Assembly (NCBI GenBank): GCA_020636575.1
Contig: JACJXP010000001.1
Coordinates: 62,001 to 126,000 of the forward strand
DNA from: Chitinophagales bacterium
GTDB lineage: Bacteria > Bacteroidota > Bacteroidia > Chitinophagales > Chitinophagaceae
Length of the DNA stretch: 64,000 bases
Direction: 5' to 3'
The notes below the pieces were generated by a model, which was not told where the DNA came from, ran no database searches, and worked only from the letters and a program-made list of their open reading frames with translations. Position numbers and translations under genes: made by a program. Below are positions 56,494-64,000 of the stretch, in pieces (within the stretch, counting starts at the first letter, position 1; every line of letters starts with the position of its first letter).

Positions 56494-57864
56494 ATGTATG
56501 CAATATATATTTTGCTTTGCTCAGACGGATCTTACTATACAGGTTTAACTAATGATCTAGATAGAAGGGTCTGGCAACATGAAACAGGTCATTTTGTAGA
56601 TTGCTATACATATAAAAGAAGACCTGTTCAGCTCGTTTGGCAAACAAGACTTGAAACATTCGAAGAAGCAAGCAAACTGGAGAAACAGATAAAAGGCTGG
56701 ACAAGAAAAAAGAAAGAAGCTTTAATCAAAAATGATATCCCTCTGTTGAAAGAGTTGTCAAAATCCAAAATCTCTTCGCTGACCCTTCGTCAAGCTCAGG
56801 GTCATTTCGACTATTTAATAATCGGCCAGGGTATCAGTGGCACATGGCTCAGTTACTATTTTCAAAAAGAAAAAAAGTCATTCGTTGTCATTGATGACAA
56901 CAAGCAAAATACCCCTTCCCGTTTAGCAGCAGGGATCATTAATCCTGTTACAGGGCGCAGACATGTAGAAGTATGGATGGCGGATCAACTATTACCTTTT
57001 ATTTGGAAAGAATACAATGATCTGGGAAATGAATTGGGCATAACAGCTATTTCTCAAAAAAACATTATTGATTTTTTCCCGTCGGCACAAATGAGGCTCA
57101 GTTTTCAGCAACGGGTTGAGGAAAAGGGAAGTTTTGTTTCTCTGATTAATGAAGAAAATAAATTCAGGGAAATTTTTAATTATGAATTTGGATTTGGCGA
57201 GATAGATCCTGTTTATACGATACATGCTGAAAAGCTATTACCCACCTGGAGAAAAGCTTTACTGGATAATAGTCAGTTACTGGAAGAAGAATTTAAAATA
57301 AGTGAACTAAAGATTCAAACAGGGAAAATCAGTTATAAAAATATATCTGCCAATAAAGTTATTTTTTGTGATGGAGTAGCAAGTGCTGAGAATAATTTTT
57401 TCAAAAATCTCCCATTTGCGCCGAATAAAGGCGAAGCATTAATAGTTGAAATCCCCGATCTTCCCCGTGATCATATATACAAAAAGGGAATGATGTTGAC
57501 TCCGCTCTCAGAAAATGACATGTGGTGGCTGGGTTCTAATTATGCATGGGAATTTGACAATGAAAATCCCACAAAAGAATTCAGAGAAAATGCTGAAACC
57601 CTATTGAAAAATTGGTTAATATCTCCCTTTAGCATACAGCAACATATATGTGGTATAAGGCCTGCTACTTTGGAAAGAAGACCTTTTGTAGGTACCCATC
57701 CACAATTTCCTGCTGTTGGTATCCTCAACGGAATGGGAACAAAAGGATTTTCCTTAGCTCCCTTTTTTGCCAAACAATTAACTGATCACTTATCAATTGG
57801 AAGTCCTATTCATCCTGAAGCCGATATCAGCAGATTTGCCAGGATCCTTTCCCGCAACATTTAA
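56494..57864 (+). CDS. GIY-YIG nuclease fused to FAD-dependent (DAO-family) oxidoreductase
   Basis: 456 residues. Residues 1-90 are a small GIY-YIG domain of the UvrC-C-like single-domain type: YILLCSDGSYYTGLT, Arg24/Arg25, His29 and the metal-binding Glu63 in LEKQIKGW are all present. Residues 91-105 are a linker translated from the right palindrome (TLRQAQGHFD). From about 106 to the end is a complete DAO-family FAD oxidoreductase: GQGISG (Gly111-x-Gly113-x-x-Gly116), RLAAGIINPVTGRRHVEVW and the C-terminal RPATLERRPFVGTH and GMGTKGFSLAP motifs. Free-standing members of both families exist, so the fusion is probably secondary. The oxidoreductase could also start at an internal TTG (56755). 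Substrate unknown. Confidence 0.85.
   Translation: MYAIYILLCSDGSYYTGLTNDLDRRVWQHETGHFVDCYTYKRRPVQLVWQTRLETFEEASKLEKQIKGWTRKKKEALIKNDIPLLKELSKSKISSLTLRQAQGHFDYLIIGQGISGTWLSYYFQKEKKSFVVIDDNKQNTPSRLAAGIINPVTGRRHVEVWMADQLLPFIWKEYNDLGNELGITAISQKNIIDFFPSAQMRLSFQQRVEEKGSFVSLINEENKFREIFNYEFGFGEIDPVYTIHAEKLLPTWRKALLDNSQLLEEEFKISELKIQTGKISYKNISANKVIFCDGVASAENNFFKNLPFAPNKGEALIVEIPDLPRDHIYKKGMMLTPLSENDMWWLGSNYAWEFDNENPTKEFRENAETLLKNWLISPFSIQQHICGIRPATLERRPFVGTHPQFPAVGILNGMGTKGFSLAPFFAKQLTDHLSIGSPIHPEADISRFARILSRNI
56781..56803 (-). repeat. Right inverted repeat of the GIY-YIG unit
   Basis: Outer stem GACCCT/AGGGTC (56781-56786 with 56798-56803). Compared with the reverse complement of the left copy, 18 of 23 bases agree; four of the five differences form two compensatory base-pair changes at the stem ends. 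It is translated as Thr-Leu-Arg-Gln-Ala-Gln-Gly. Confidence 0.75.
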
Positions 57865-57888
57865 TAATTTACCGAATTATTTACTTAC

Positions 57889-58299
57889 ATGATACAAACT
57901 AATGAATCTCTCTACAGTATCCCCGCCCGTTATCGCCGGATGGAAAATATGCATATTGTTTTCTGGCTTGTAAAAGATATCAGTTGGTGTATGATCTGGG
58001 AGGTGCTGGGTATTGCCATGATCATTCCTACCCTGAGTATTGCCATCCTTATTGCCTGGCGGACCAGACATATGGCCTCTGAACTGGCCCATAACCTTGC
58101 CATAGCATTCTGGATCACTGCCAACTCTTACTGGATGATCAGTGAGTTCTTTGGTTTTGATGAGGTCCTGATATGGAAACATTTTGAAGGAAAACATCTT
58201 GCCTTACTCCCTTTCATAGCAGGAGCCTTAATACTGATGTACTACTATCTTTTTCAAAGAAGCAGGGAGATCAGGGAACACGGTGATGTAACAATGTGA
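57889..58299 (+). CDS. Hypothetical three-helix membrane protein
   Basis: 136 residues with three hydrophobic segments (about 33-55, 66-86 and 105-122) and a charged C-terminal end. No family was recognised. It starts 24 bases after the oxidoreductase stop and converges with the MtfA-like gene, with 7 bases between stop codons. Confidence 0.7.
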   Translation: MIQTNESLYSIPARYRRMENMHIVFWLVKDISWCMIWEVLGIAMIIPTLSIAILIAWRTRHMASELAHNLAIAFWITANSYWMISEFFGFDEVLIWKHFEGKHLALLPFIAGALILMYYYLFQRSREIREHGDVTM

Positions 58300-58306
58300 G
58301 CATTTA

Positions 58307-59299
58307 TTAATGTAGTATCTCATTTTTTATGACCTTTTGAGGCAACATTGGGTCCTGGTTCAACAGGCTACACATCTCTTCATATAACCTGGGAAGTTTT
58401 TCTTTAAAAGATCCCGGGTTCTCGAAAAAGGTCTCGACAGAAACTGCCCAGAATTCTTCAAAATTTATAGATGCATAATTATGCAATATGAAACTCATCC
58501 CTGTTTGCATCGCTTCCAGGACAGGCATTCCTTCTTTTGAAAAATCAGTAAGCCTTTCTTTAAAACTTCGGTCATGGTTGTCTTCGATCCCGAAAAAGGC
58601 ATCAAAATGTAAAGCATGCGCCATTTCATGCAAACCCACATTCCTGGAATCAGTGTAATCGTTGTATCCATGCATAAAATGAGTCCAGGAAACATGTATC
58701 CCATTATGGTTTACATGTCCATATAAAGTTCTCTGGCTAACATTCATCACATACTCATTGCGAATAACATGGATCACTTCAAAATAGTCCATCAGGTAAT
58801 TACCCAAACCAAAAGTAAGTTGAATAGCAGCACCACTAATTAATATCGGAATATGTTCATCTTCCGGCATAGAATAGAACCGGAATTCTTTTGATTTTCT
58901 GAAAAGAATGGTTCGCTCAAGAAATCTTTCCTTTTCTTCAAATGGAAGAGATTTATAATAAGAATTATACTGGGTTAGCAGGCTGTCATAGATCAGACCA
59001 TTCTCGTCCATCTCACTTAATACTCTTTTTCTTTTCCTGTTGTCCTTCCATCCCAAAAATGATCCGATCTTATTCCATTTAAGAGCAATGACCATGATCA
59101 TGATAAAAAGAGGGAAGGACAAAGCGCCGAACCAATCTGTTTTCTGCTCACTCTTTTCTTCCCTGTATTTTTCCTCTAGCAAGGCATTAATAAGAGAATC
59201 CTTATTAATCTCGCTTTTGAAAAGAGGCGGAGCCGTTTGACCGGGGATATGTGTAGTATCCGGTGGCATTGGTTTTTGTAATACACGAATATAAGCCAC
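58307..59299 (-). CDS. MtfA-like zinc peptidase (M90 family), membrane-anchored
   Basis: 330 residues from a GTG at 59299 (an ATG at 59269 is an alternative). A single membrane helix (about 62-80) precedes a cytoplasmic-type MtfA domain (about 110-330). The zinc site HEMAHALHFDAF near residue 226 is intact, with the downstream Glu in FEEFWAVSVETFFENP. E. coli MtfA is a soluble aminopeptidase that binds the regulator Mlc; here the N-terminal helix would tether the enzyme to the membrane. It diverges from aspS with a very short intergenic region. Confidence 0.85.
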   Translation of the reverse strand: MAYIRVLQKPMPPDTTHIPGQTAPPLFKSEINKDSLINALLEEKYREEKSEQKTDWFGALSFPLFIMIMVIALKWNKIGSFLGWKDNRKRKRVLSEMDENGLIYDSLLTQYNSYYKSLPFEEKERFLERTILFRKSKEFRFYSMPEDEHIPILISGAAIQLTFGLGNYLMDYFEVIHVIRNEYVMNVSQRTLYGHVNHNGIHVSWTHFMHGYNDYTDSRNVGLHEMAHALHFDAFFGIEDNHDRSFKERLTDFSKEGMPVLEAMQTGMSFILHNYASINFEEFWAVSVETFFENPGSFKEKLPRLYEEMCSLLNQDPMLPQKVIKNEILH

Positions 59300-59342
59300 C
59301 CCCGCAAATGAGGCTAAATCCCGGAATTAAGCCTCCCCTTGT

Positions 59343-59350
59343 TATCTTTG
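59343..59350 (+). promoter_or_regulatory. Candidate -7 element for aspS
   Basis: TATCTTTG followed by CGCC fits TAnnTTTG, 25 bases before the ATG at 59375. No TTG occurs 19 bases upstream. Confidence 0.45.
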
Positions 59351-59374
59351 CGCCTCAGTCAAGAAAATAGAAAA

Positions 59375-61210
59375 ATGTACAGAACTCATACCTGTGGCGA
59401 ATTAAGAATTGGCAATAAAGGAGAAAATGTGACCCTTGCCGGTTGGGTGCAGACCATCCGCAAATTCGGAGCTATTACTTTCATAGATCTGCGTGACCGT
59501 TATGGTATTACGCAGCTTCTTTTTGGAGAAGAATTAAATAAACAGCTGGAAGAAAACCCTCCGGGCCGTGAATTCGTGTTGCAGGCTACGGGTGTTGTGG
59601 ATGAAAGAAGCAATAAGAATCCAAATATTCCCACAGGTGATATTGAAATTAATATCACAGAATACAAGATACTGAACAAGTCTGCTGTTCCCCCATTTAC
59701 TATTGAAGACAAAACGGACGGCGGTGATGATATCCGGATGAAGTATCGTTATCTTGATCTTCGTCGCAATACCGTTAAAAAGAATATTGAATTACGCTAT
59801 GCTGTAAACCGTGCAGCCAGGAATTACCTGCACCAGCAGGGTTTCATGGATATTGAAACACCATTCCTGATAAAATCCACACCGGAAGGTGCCAGGGATT
59901 TTGTGGTCCCCAGCCGGATGAACCCGGGGCAATTTTATGCGCTGCCACAATCACCGCAAACATTTAAACAACTATTGATGGTAAGCGGTTATGATCGATA
60001 CTACCAGGTTGTGAAATGTTTCAGAGATGAGGATCTGAGGGCTGATCGTCAGCCTGAATTTACACAGATAGACTGCGAGATGGCATTTGTGGAGCAGAAC
60101 GACATCCTGGAAATGTTTGAAGGAATGGTGAAGCATATCTTCAAAGAAGTAAAAGGCATTGATTACACGGATAAAGTAGAACGGATGACCTGGGAAGATG
60201 CTATGTGGAACTTTGGAAATGATAAACCGGATATCCGTTTCGGCATGCAATTACTGAATTTGAAAAAGCCATCATCTGTTTTTACTGACAAAGATGATAA
60301 CGCATCACTGGTAAATGGAGCAGATTTTAAGGTTTTTGACGAAGCGGAAACAGTATTAGCTATTGCTGTTCCGGGTTGCAGTGAATACAGCCGTAAACAA
60401 ACAGATGAATTGACCGAATGGGTGAAACGTCCGCAAATCGGCATGAAAGGTTTGGTATTTATAAAAGTAAATGCAGACGGAACTTATAAAAGCAGCGTAG
60501 ATAAATTTTACAACGAAGAAAGGCTAAAAGCCATTGCTGAAGCAGCCGGTGCAAAACCTGGTGACCTTGTACTGATATTGGCTGGTGCAGAAGAAAGAAC
60601 CCGTAAAGCAATAAGCGAACTCCGGCTTGAAATGGCAGAAAGACTAGGTATGAGAAATCCGGATGAATTTAAAATGCTGTGGGTACTTGACTTTCCGCTT
60701 TTTGAATATGCTGAAGAAGAGAACCGTTGGGTAGCCCGTCACCATCCGTTTACTTCTCCCCGCCCTGCGGATATTGAAACGATGGTAAACAACAGCCCGG
60801 TGATTGAAAATGCAGCTGAATATTTAAAGCATCCTTATGCAAACATTAAAGCCAATGCGTATGATATGGTTTTGAATGGAAATGAAGTGGGTGGTGGTTC
60901 TATCCGTATCCATCAAAAGGAGTTACAGGAAAAGATGTTTGCCGCTTTGGGTATGGATAGAGAAGAACAGCAGCATAAATTTGGTTTCCTATTGGGAGCT
61001 TTTGAATACGGCGCCCCGCCACACGGTGGTATTGCCTATGGGTTTGACAGGTTATGTGCAATTATAGGTGGTAGTGAGGTTATCCGTGACTTTATTGCAT
61101 TCCCGAAAAACAATGCAGGAAGAGATGTAATGTTAGATGCGCCTTCAAGCATTGATGAGAAACAACTTGAAGAGTTGCAAATAAAATTGAGTCTCAAAAA
61201 TGACTTATGA
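59375..61210 (+). CDS. aspS: Aspartate--tRNA ligase
   Basis: A 611-residue class IIb synthetase of the bacterial type. The OB-fold anticodon domain (1-110, WVQTIRKFGAITFIDLRDR in pieces) is followed by class II motif 2 (FRDEDLRADRQPEFTQID), a GAD insertion domain (about 290-420) and motif 3 (GIAYGFDRLCAII). The C-terminal FPKNNAGRDVMLDAPS is diagnostic of bacterial AspRS. It charges tRNA-Asp. The ATG at 59375 gives the standard N-terminus MYRTHTCGEL; the open frame upstream to 59339 is not used by family standards. The stop overlaps the next gene's start (ATGA). Confidence 0.97.
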   Translation: MYRTHTCGELRIGNKGENVTLAGWVQTIRKFGAITFIDLRDRYGITQLLFGEELNKQLEENPPGREFVLQATGVVDERSNKNPNIPTGDIEINITEYKILNKSAVPPFTIEDKTDGGDDIRMKYRYLDLRRNTVKKNIELRYAVNRAARNYLHQQGFMDIETPFLIKSTPEGARDFVVPSRMNPGQFYALPQSPQTFKQLLMVSGYDRYYQVVKCFRDEDLRADRQPEFTQIDCEMAFVEQNDILEMFEGMVKHIFKEVKGIDYTDKVERMTWEDAMWNFGNDKPDIRFGMQLLNLKKPSSVFTDKDDNASLVNGADFKVFDEAETVLAIAVPGCSEYSRKQTDELTEWVKRPQIGMKGLVFIKVNADGTYKSSVDKFYNEERLKAIAEAAGAKPGDLVLILAGAEERTRKAISELRLEMAERLGMRNPDEFKMLWVLDFPLFEYAEEENRWVARHHPFTSPRPADIETMVNNSPVIENAAEYLKHPYANIKANAYDMVLNGNEVGGGSIRIHQKELQEKMFAALGMDREEQQHKFGFLLGAFEYGAPPHGGIAYGFDRLCAIIGGSEVIRDFIAFPKNNAGRDVMLDAPSSIDEKQLEELQIKLSLKNDL

Positions 61211-61695
61211 GTATAAGATGGAAATTATTCAGAGTTGCTAATTACTTTCTTCTCTTATCCTTCCTTGTTTTTGCTATAATAATGACGGTGGCAAATTTTA
61301 AAAAAGCCTTTCCCGAAGAGCTTCAATGGATTTATTTTGCTATGCTTACAATGAGCATTATTATTATGGTTAACTCAATTTTCAATATTGTTTTTTTGAC
61401 AAAATATTATCCTGCTAAATCTATAGAAAGAAATACAAAATCTGCTCATTCAATCATAATGATATGCTACATATTATCATTACTTTTTTTACTTGTAATA
61501 TGTATTGTGGGATTAGTTGAAGAGATCAAAGACCGAAGTGAAGATGACATCGGCATATTAATGGTCATTTTCTTTATAATAAATTTACTAGCCGGTATTT
61601 ATGTTTTAGTTAATCAATTTATTCTGGTCAGGCTCATAAAAAAGAATTACAAAAAATCACTTCTTATTTTGATTGATAATTTAGGCGAAAGCTGA
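61207..61695 (+). CDS. Hypothetical four-helix membrane protein
   Basis: 162 residues with four membrane helices (about 10-30, 42-66, 82-104 and 117-140) and a positively charged C-terminal end. The ATG overlaps the aspS stop by 4 bases, so translation is coupled. Base composition is more AT-rich than aspS (many ATA/ATT and TTA codons), suggesting a less expressed or more recently acquired gene. No family was recognised. Confidence 0.75.
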   Translation: MSIRWKLFRVANYFLLLSFLVFAIIMTVANFKKAFPEELQWIYFAMLTMSIIIMVNSIFNIVFLTKYYPAKSIERNTKSAHSIIMICYILSLLFLLVICIVGLVEEIKDRSEDDIGILMVIFFIINLLAGIYVLVNQFILVRLIKKNYKKSLLILIDNLGES

Positions 61696-61700
61696 TTTTC

Positions 61701-63767
61701 TTAATATTGAAGTACCTTGGCTATTAATGCTGCCACCTTCTCGCTATCCGGCAGCATAGTTTTTTCGAGTTCCATATTCATCGGCACTGCAGGTACATTC
61801 AAAGCACCTAAAACTTCAACCGGTGTATCCAGAAACTGAAAGCAGTTTTTAGAAATTCTTCCGGCTAATGCTTCAGCAAAAGAATTGTTTTGTTGTTCCT
61901 CGGTCAGTACCAGGCATTTTCCGTGAGCTTTTACTCTTTCAAATATAAGTTCTTCATCCAGCGGAAATAAAGTTCGCAGGTCAACCACTTCCACATTTCC
62001 ATTAAATTTTTTTGCTGCAGCTTTGGCCCAATACACTCCCATTCCATAAGTGATAATAACACAACTTTCACCATTGGCTATCTTATCCTGGTCAGCTTTT
62101 ATTACAATATTCGCTTTACCAAATGGGAGTATATAATCACCAGAAGGTTCCGGAGTTTTGGCATCTTCTGTTCCTGGCACCTTGCTCCAGTAAAGCCCCT
62201 TATGCTCCAGCATTACCACAGGATTGGGGTCATAATAGGCTGCTTTCATCAACCCTTTCATATCAGCCGCATTGGAAGGATAGGCCACTTTAATTCCTTT
62301 GATGGAAAGCACAGTTGTTTCTACACTACCGCTATGATAAGGACCTCCGCCGCCATAAGCGCCTATCGGAACCCTCAAGATCATAGATACAGGAAACTTG
62401 CCGCAACTCAGATAGCAACTTTTTGAAATCTCAGTGACCAATTGATTGAACCCTGGATAGATATAATCTGCAAATTGTACTTCAACGATGGGTTTTAGTC
62501 CCACTGCACTCATGCCTACAGTTGAGCCAACAATATAAGCTTCCTGGATAGCAGTATTAAACACCCTATGATCACCAAACTTTTCCGCCAGGGTCGCTGC
62601 TTCCCTAAACACACCACCCAATCTTTTGCCCACATCCTGCCCATATAATACAGCTTCAGGGTGATCTTCCATGATCTCCCTTATAGCAAACAATGCTGCA
62701 TCCACCATAACTACTTTTTCCTTACCGGCAGGATTACGATCACCTTTCTCTTCTGTAATAGTTGCAGGAGCAAATACATGATCTTCTATTGTTACAGGAT
62801 CAGGTTCAGGTGCTGCAACTGCTTTAGCAAATTCTGCATTAATATAATCGGCTGCTTCTTTCTCTATGGTAATGATCTCATCTTCATGTATCCCTCTTTC
62901 AAGTAATTTTTTTCTCAGTTTTGGATTGGGGTCATGTTCCTGGTGTTTTGCCCAGTCTTCATCAGAACGATAAAATTCTTTTCGAACACCACTGGTGTGG
63001 TGACCCAACAAAGGGACCTGTGCATGCACCAGCCACGGTTTCCTTTCCCTTCTTACCCTTTCACAAACATCTTTCATCACCATATAGGACGCTTCAAAAT
63101 CACTTCCATCCACTTGTGTACGGTTCATTCCCTTAAAGCCTGCAGCAAATTCAAAGGCATTCATTGCCCTTGCCTCTTCTGCAGAAACGCTGATGCCCCA
63201 GTTATTATCCTGAACGAGATAAATTATTGGCAACTGTTTTAAAACAGCAAATTGAAACGCTTCACTCACTTCCCCTTCCGTAATGCTTGCATCACCTAAT
63301 GAACATATAATAACCGGCAATTCTCCGTTGGCACCCTTTCTTAATTTCTCGGGATAATATTTTTCTAAGTATTGAATGCCTTGTGCAACTCCTGTAGTAG
63401 GTATCACCTGCATTCCCGTGGCACTGCTTTGGTGGATCATCGTTGGCTTATCATCACCCCTATAATTGGGATGAGAATAATATTCTCTTCCCCCTGTAAA
63501 AATATCATTCCTTTTTGCCAGCAACTGTAGCATTTGTTCATAAGGAGTAAAACCGATACCCATTACAATACTCTCATCCCTGTAATAAGGGCTTACGTAA
63601 TCCTGCGGTTGTAGCTGATACGCTGTTGCCAGTTGAATGGCTTCATGACCCCTTGAGGTGGAGTGAACATATTTGCAGATAGAACGGTTAGCCTCATAGG
63701 TTTCTGCCATCACTTTTACACGGCTCATCGAACGGTATGCTCTCAATAAAATATTTGTATCGATCAT
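61701..63767 (-). CDS. 2-oxoacid dehydrogenase E1, fused alpha and beta subunits
   Basis: A 688-residue thiamine-diphosphate-dependent E1 with alpha (1 to about 330) and beta (about 345-688) chains in one polypeptide. The alpha part carries the ThDP motif GDASITEGEVSEAFQ and NNWGIS. The beta part has GQDVGKRLGGVF, the GLKPIVEVQFADY segment and the C-terminal transketolase domain. It belongs to the branched-chain/pyruvate E1 group and would feed an E2/E3 complex encoded elsewhere. The fused form is common in Bacteroidota. The exact oxoacid (pyruvate or branched-chain) is not decided by these motifs. Confidence 0.92.
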   Translation of the reverse strand: MIDTNILLRAYRSMSRVKVMAETYEANRSICKYVHSTSRGHEAIQLATAYQLQPQDYVSPYYRDESIVMGIGFTPYEQMLQLLAKRNDIFTGGREYYSHPNYRGDDKPTMIHQSSATGMQVIPTTGVAQGIQYLEKYYPEKLRKGANGELPVIICSLGDASITEGEVSEAFQFAVLKQLPIIYLVQDNNWGISVSAEEARAMNAFEFAAGFKGMNRTQVDGSDFEASYMVMKDVCERVRRERKPWLVHAQVPLLGHHTSGVRKEFYRSDEDWAKHQEHDPNPKLRKKLLERGIHEDEIITIEKEAADYINAEFAKAVAAPEPDPVTIEDHVFAPATITEEKGDRNPAGKEKVVMVDAALFAIREIMEDHPEAVLYGQDVGKRLGGVFREAATLAEKFGDHRVFNTAIQEAYIVGSTVGMSAVGLKPIVEVQFADYIYPGFNQLVTEISKSCYLSCGKFPVSMILRVPIGAYGGGGPYHSGSVETTVLSIKGIKVAYPSNAADMKGLMKAAYYDPNPVVMLEHKGLYWSKVPGTEDAKTPEPSGDYILPFGKANIVIKADQDKIANGESCVIITYGMGVYWAKAAAKKFNGNVEVVDLRTLFPLDEELIFERVKAHGKCLVLTEEQQNNSFAEALAGRISKNCFQFLDTPVEVLGALNVPAVPMNMELEKTMLPDSEKVAALIAKVLQY

Positions 63768-63821
63768 TTACAGCAAACAATAATGTGGCAAAAATAAGGG
63801 AAACATAAAGGGGTATAAAAG

Positions 63822-63846
63822 AAAAGCCATCCGTTTAAGGATGGCC
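63822..63846 (-). terminator. Terminator of the downstream FAH-family gene
   Basis: A perfect 7-base stem (63826-63832 with 63839-63845) with a 6-base loop, followed on the minus strand by TTTTCTTTT. It separates this gene from the E1 gene. Confidence 0.7.
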
Positions 63847-63889
63847 TCTCATAAGCATAAGCAGTAAGCCTCAGCAATTTAAAAATTAT

Positions 63890-64000
63890 TTATTTCACTT
63901 CTAATGCAAACATACTCTCATCTTCAATAAATGCTTCCAGTTCATCACCCACTACCACCTCACCAACACCTGCCGGTGTTCCGGTAAAGATCAGGTCTCC
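63890..64000 (-). CDS. Fumarylacetoacetate hydrolase-family protein, C-terminal fragment
   Basis: The last 36 codons of a minus-strand gene running out of the window; its stop is at 63892-63890. The peptide reads GDLIFTGTPAGVGEVVVGDE and ends in LEVK. The GDxIxTGTPxGVG motif is diagnostic of the FAH superfamily (acylpyruvases, HpcE-type isomerase/decarboxylases, fumarylacetoacetases). The active-site metal residues lie outside the window, so the precise activity cannot be told. The hairpin at 63822-63846 ends its transcript. Confidence 0.85.
   Translation of the reverse strand, partial: GDLIFTGTPAGVGEVVVGDELEAFIEDESMFALEVK

Larger units (their letters stand above)
56456..56803 (+). mobile_element. 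GIY-YIG nuclease unit bracketed by inverted palindromic repeats
   Basis: A ~348-base unit: a 23-base palindrome on the left (56456-56478), a GIY-YIG coding segment from ATG 56494, and an inverted copy of the palindrome on the right (56781-56803). The left arm overlaps the end of the macroglobulin gene and the right arm lies inside the fused oxidoreductase ORF, as expected if the unit inserted between two genes. No target duplication was recognised. Classification as a mobile element is inference from the inverted repeats, the nuclease and the gene-fusing position. Confidence 0.55.

Noticed and set aside
61207..61695. Small membrane protein after aspS as a toxin or phage immunity protein
   Set aside because: No toxin motif, partner gene or mobile context; only hydrophobicity supports the idea.

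Overview
The window is a gene-dense, low-to-moderate GC piece of a Bacteroidota chromosome, most likely from the order Chitinophagales (family Chitinophagaceae or a close relative). The evidence is a complete sprA next to ruvA, a PorP/SprF gene beside a PKD-repeat adhesin with a type B type IX secretion (T9SS) C-terminus, a second T9SS sorting-domain protein, a Bacteroidota-length SecA, a fused E1 alpha/beta 2-oxoacid dehydrogenase, and a promoter of the Bacteroidota form (TTG, 19 bases, TAnnTTTG) in front of grpE. Shine-Dalgarno motifs are generally absent. No rRNA, tRNA or CRISPR was found.

Layout. 1-4.9 kb: 3' part of a giant PKD-repeat surface protein (reading frame broken by four single-base insertions) and its PorP/SprF partner. 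5-7.3 kb: oxyR, an AqpZ-type aquaporin and a peroxiredoxin, a likely peroxide-response group. 7.4-9.8 kb: a minimal T9SS-sorted peptide, then grpE-dnaJ. 9.8-18.5 kb: mostly minus-strand genes (VWA protein, hpt, glucosaminidase with LysM, O-methyltransferase, Na+/solute symporter, FAD-linked oxidase). 18.5-26.4 kb: sprA and ruvA. 26.5-33.7 kb: fabH, scpB, a solitary atpG, a lipoprotein, secA. 33.7-38.2 kb: two secreted amidohydrolase-family genes. 38.4-43.5 kb: deoC with two aldehyde dehydrogenase-family genes that look like a split ALDH16, a SPOR protein and an M20 peptidase. 44-49 kb: malic enzyme, mlaE-mlaF, sucD. 49-58.3 kb: a DUF4476 protein, a 2130-residue alpha-2-macroglobulin and a GIY-YIG/FAD-oxidoreductase fusion. 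58.3-64 kb: an MtfA-like peptidase, aspS, a membrane protein, the E1 alpha/beta fusion and the 3' end of a fumarylacetoacetate hydrolase-family gene.

The most unusual stretch is 52.9-56.8 kb. The macroglobulin gene carries four GC-rich hairpin repeats inside its coding sequence; the three in direct orientation are read in the same frame. It also has a SusC-type TonB plug domain inserted between macroglobulin domains. Immediately downstream, a small GIY-YIG nuclease unit is bracketed by two inverted copies of a 23-base palindrome whose outer base pairs differ by compensatory changes. The left copy supplies the macroglobulin stop codon, and the right copy is translated as the linker that fuses the nuclease to an otherwise complete FAD oxidoreductase. 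This looks like a small repeat-plus-nuclease mobile unit, analogous in organisation (not in family) to REP/RAYT systems.
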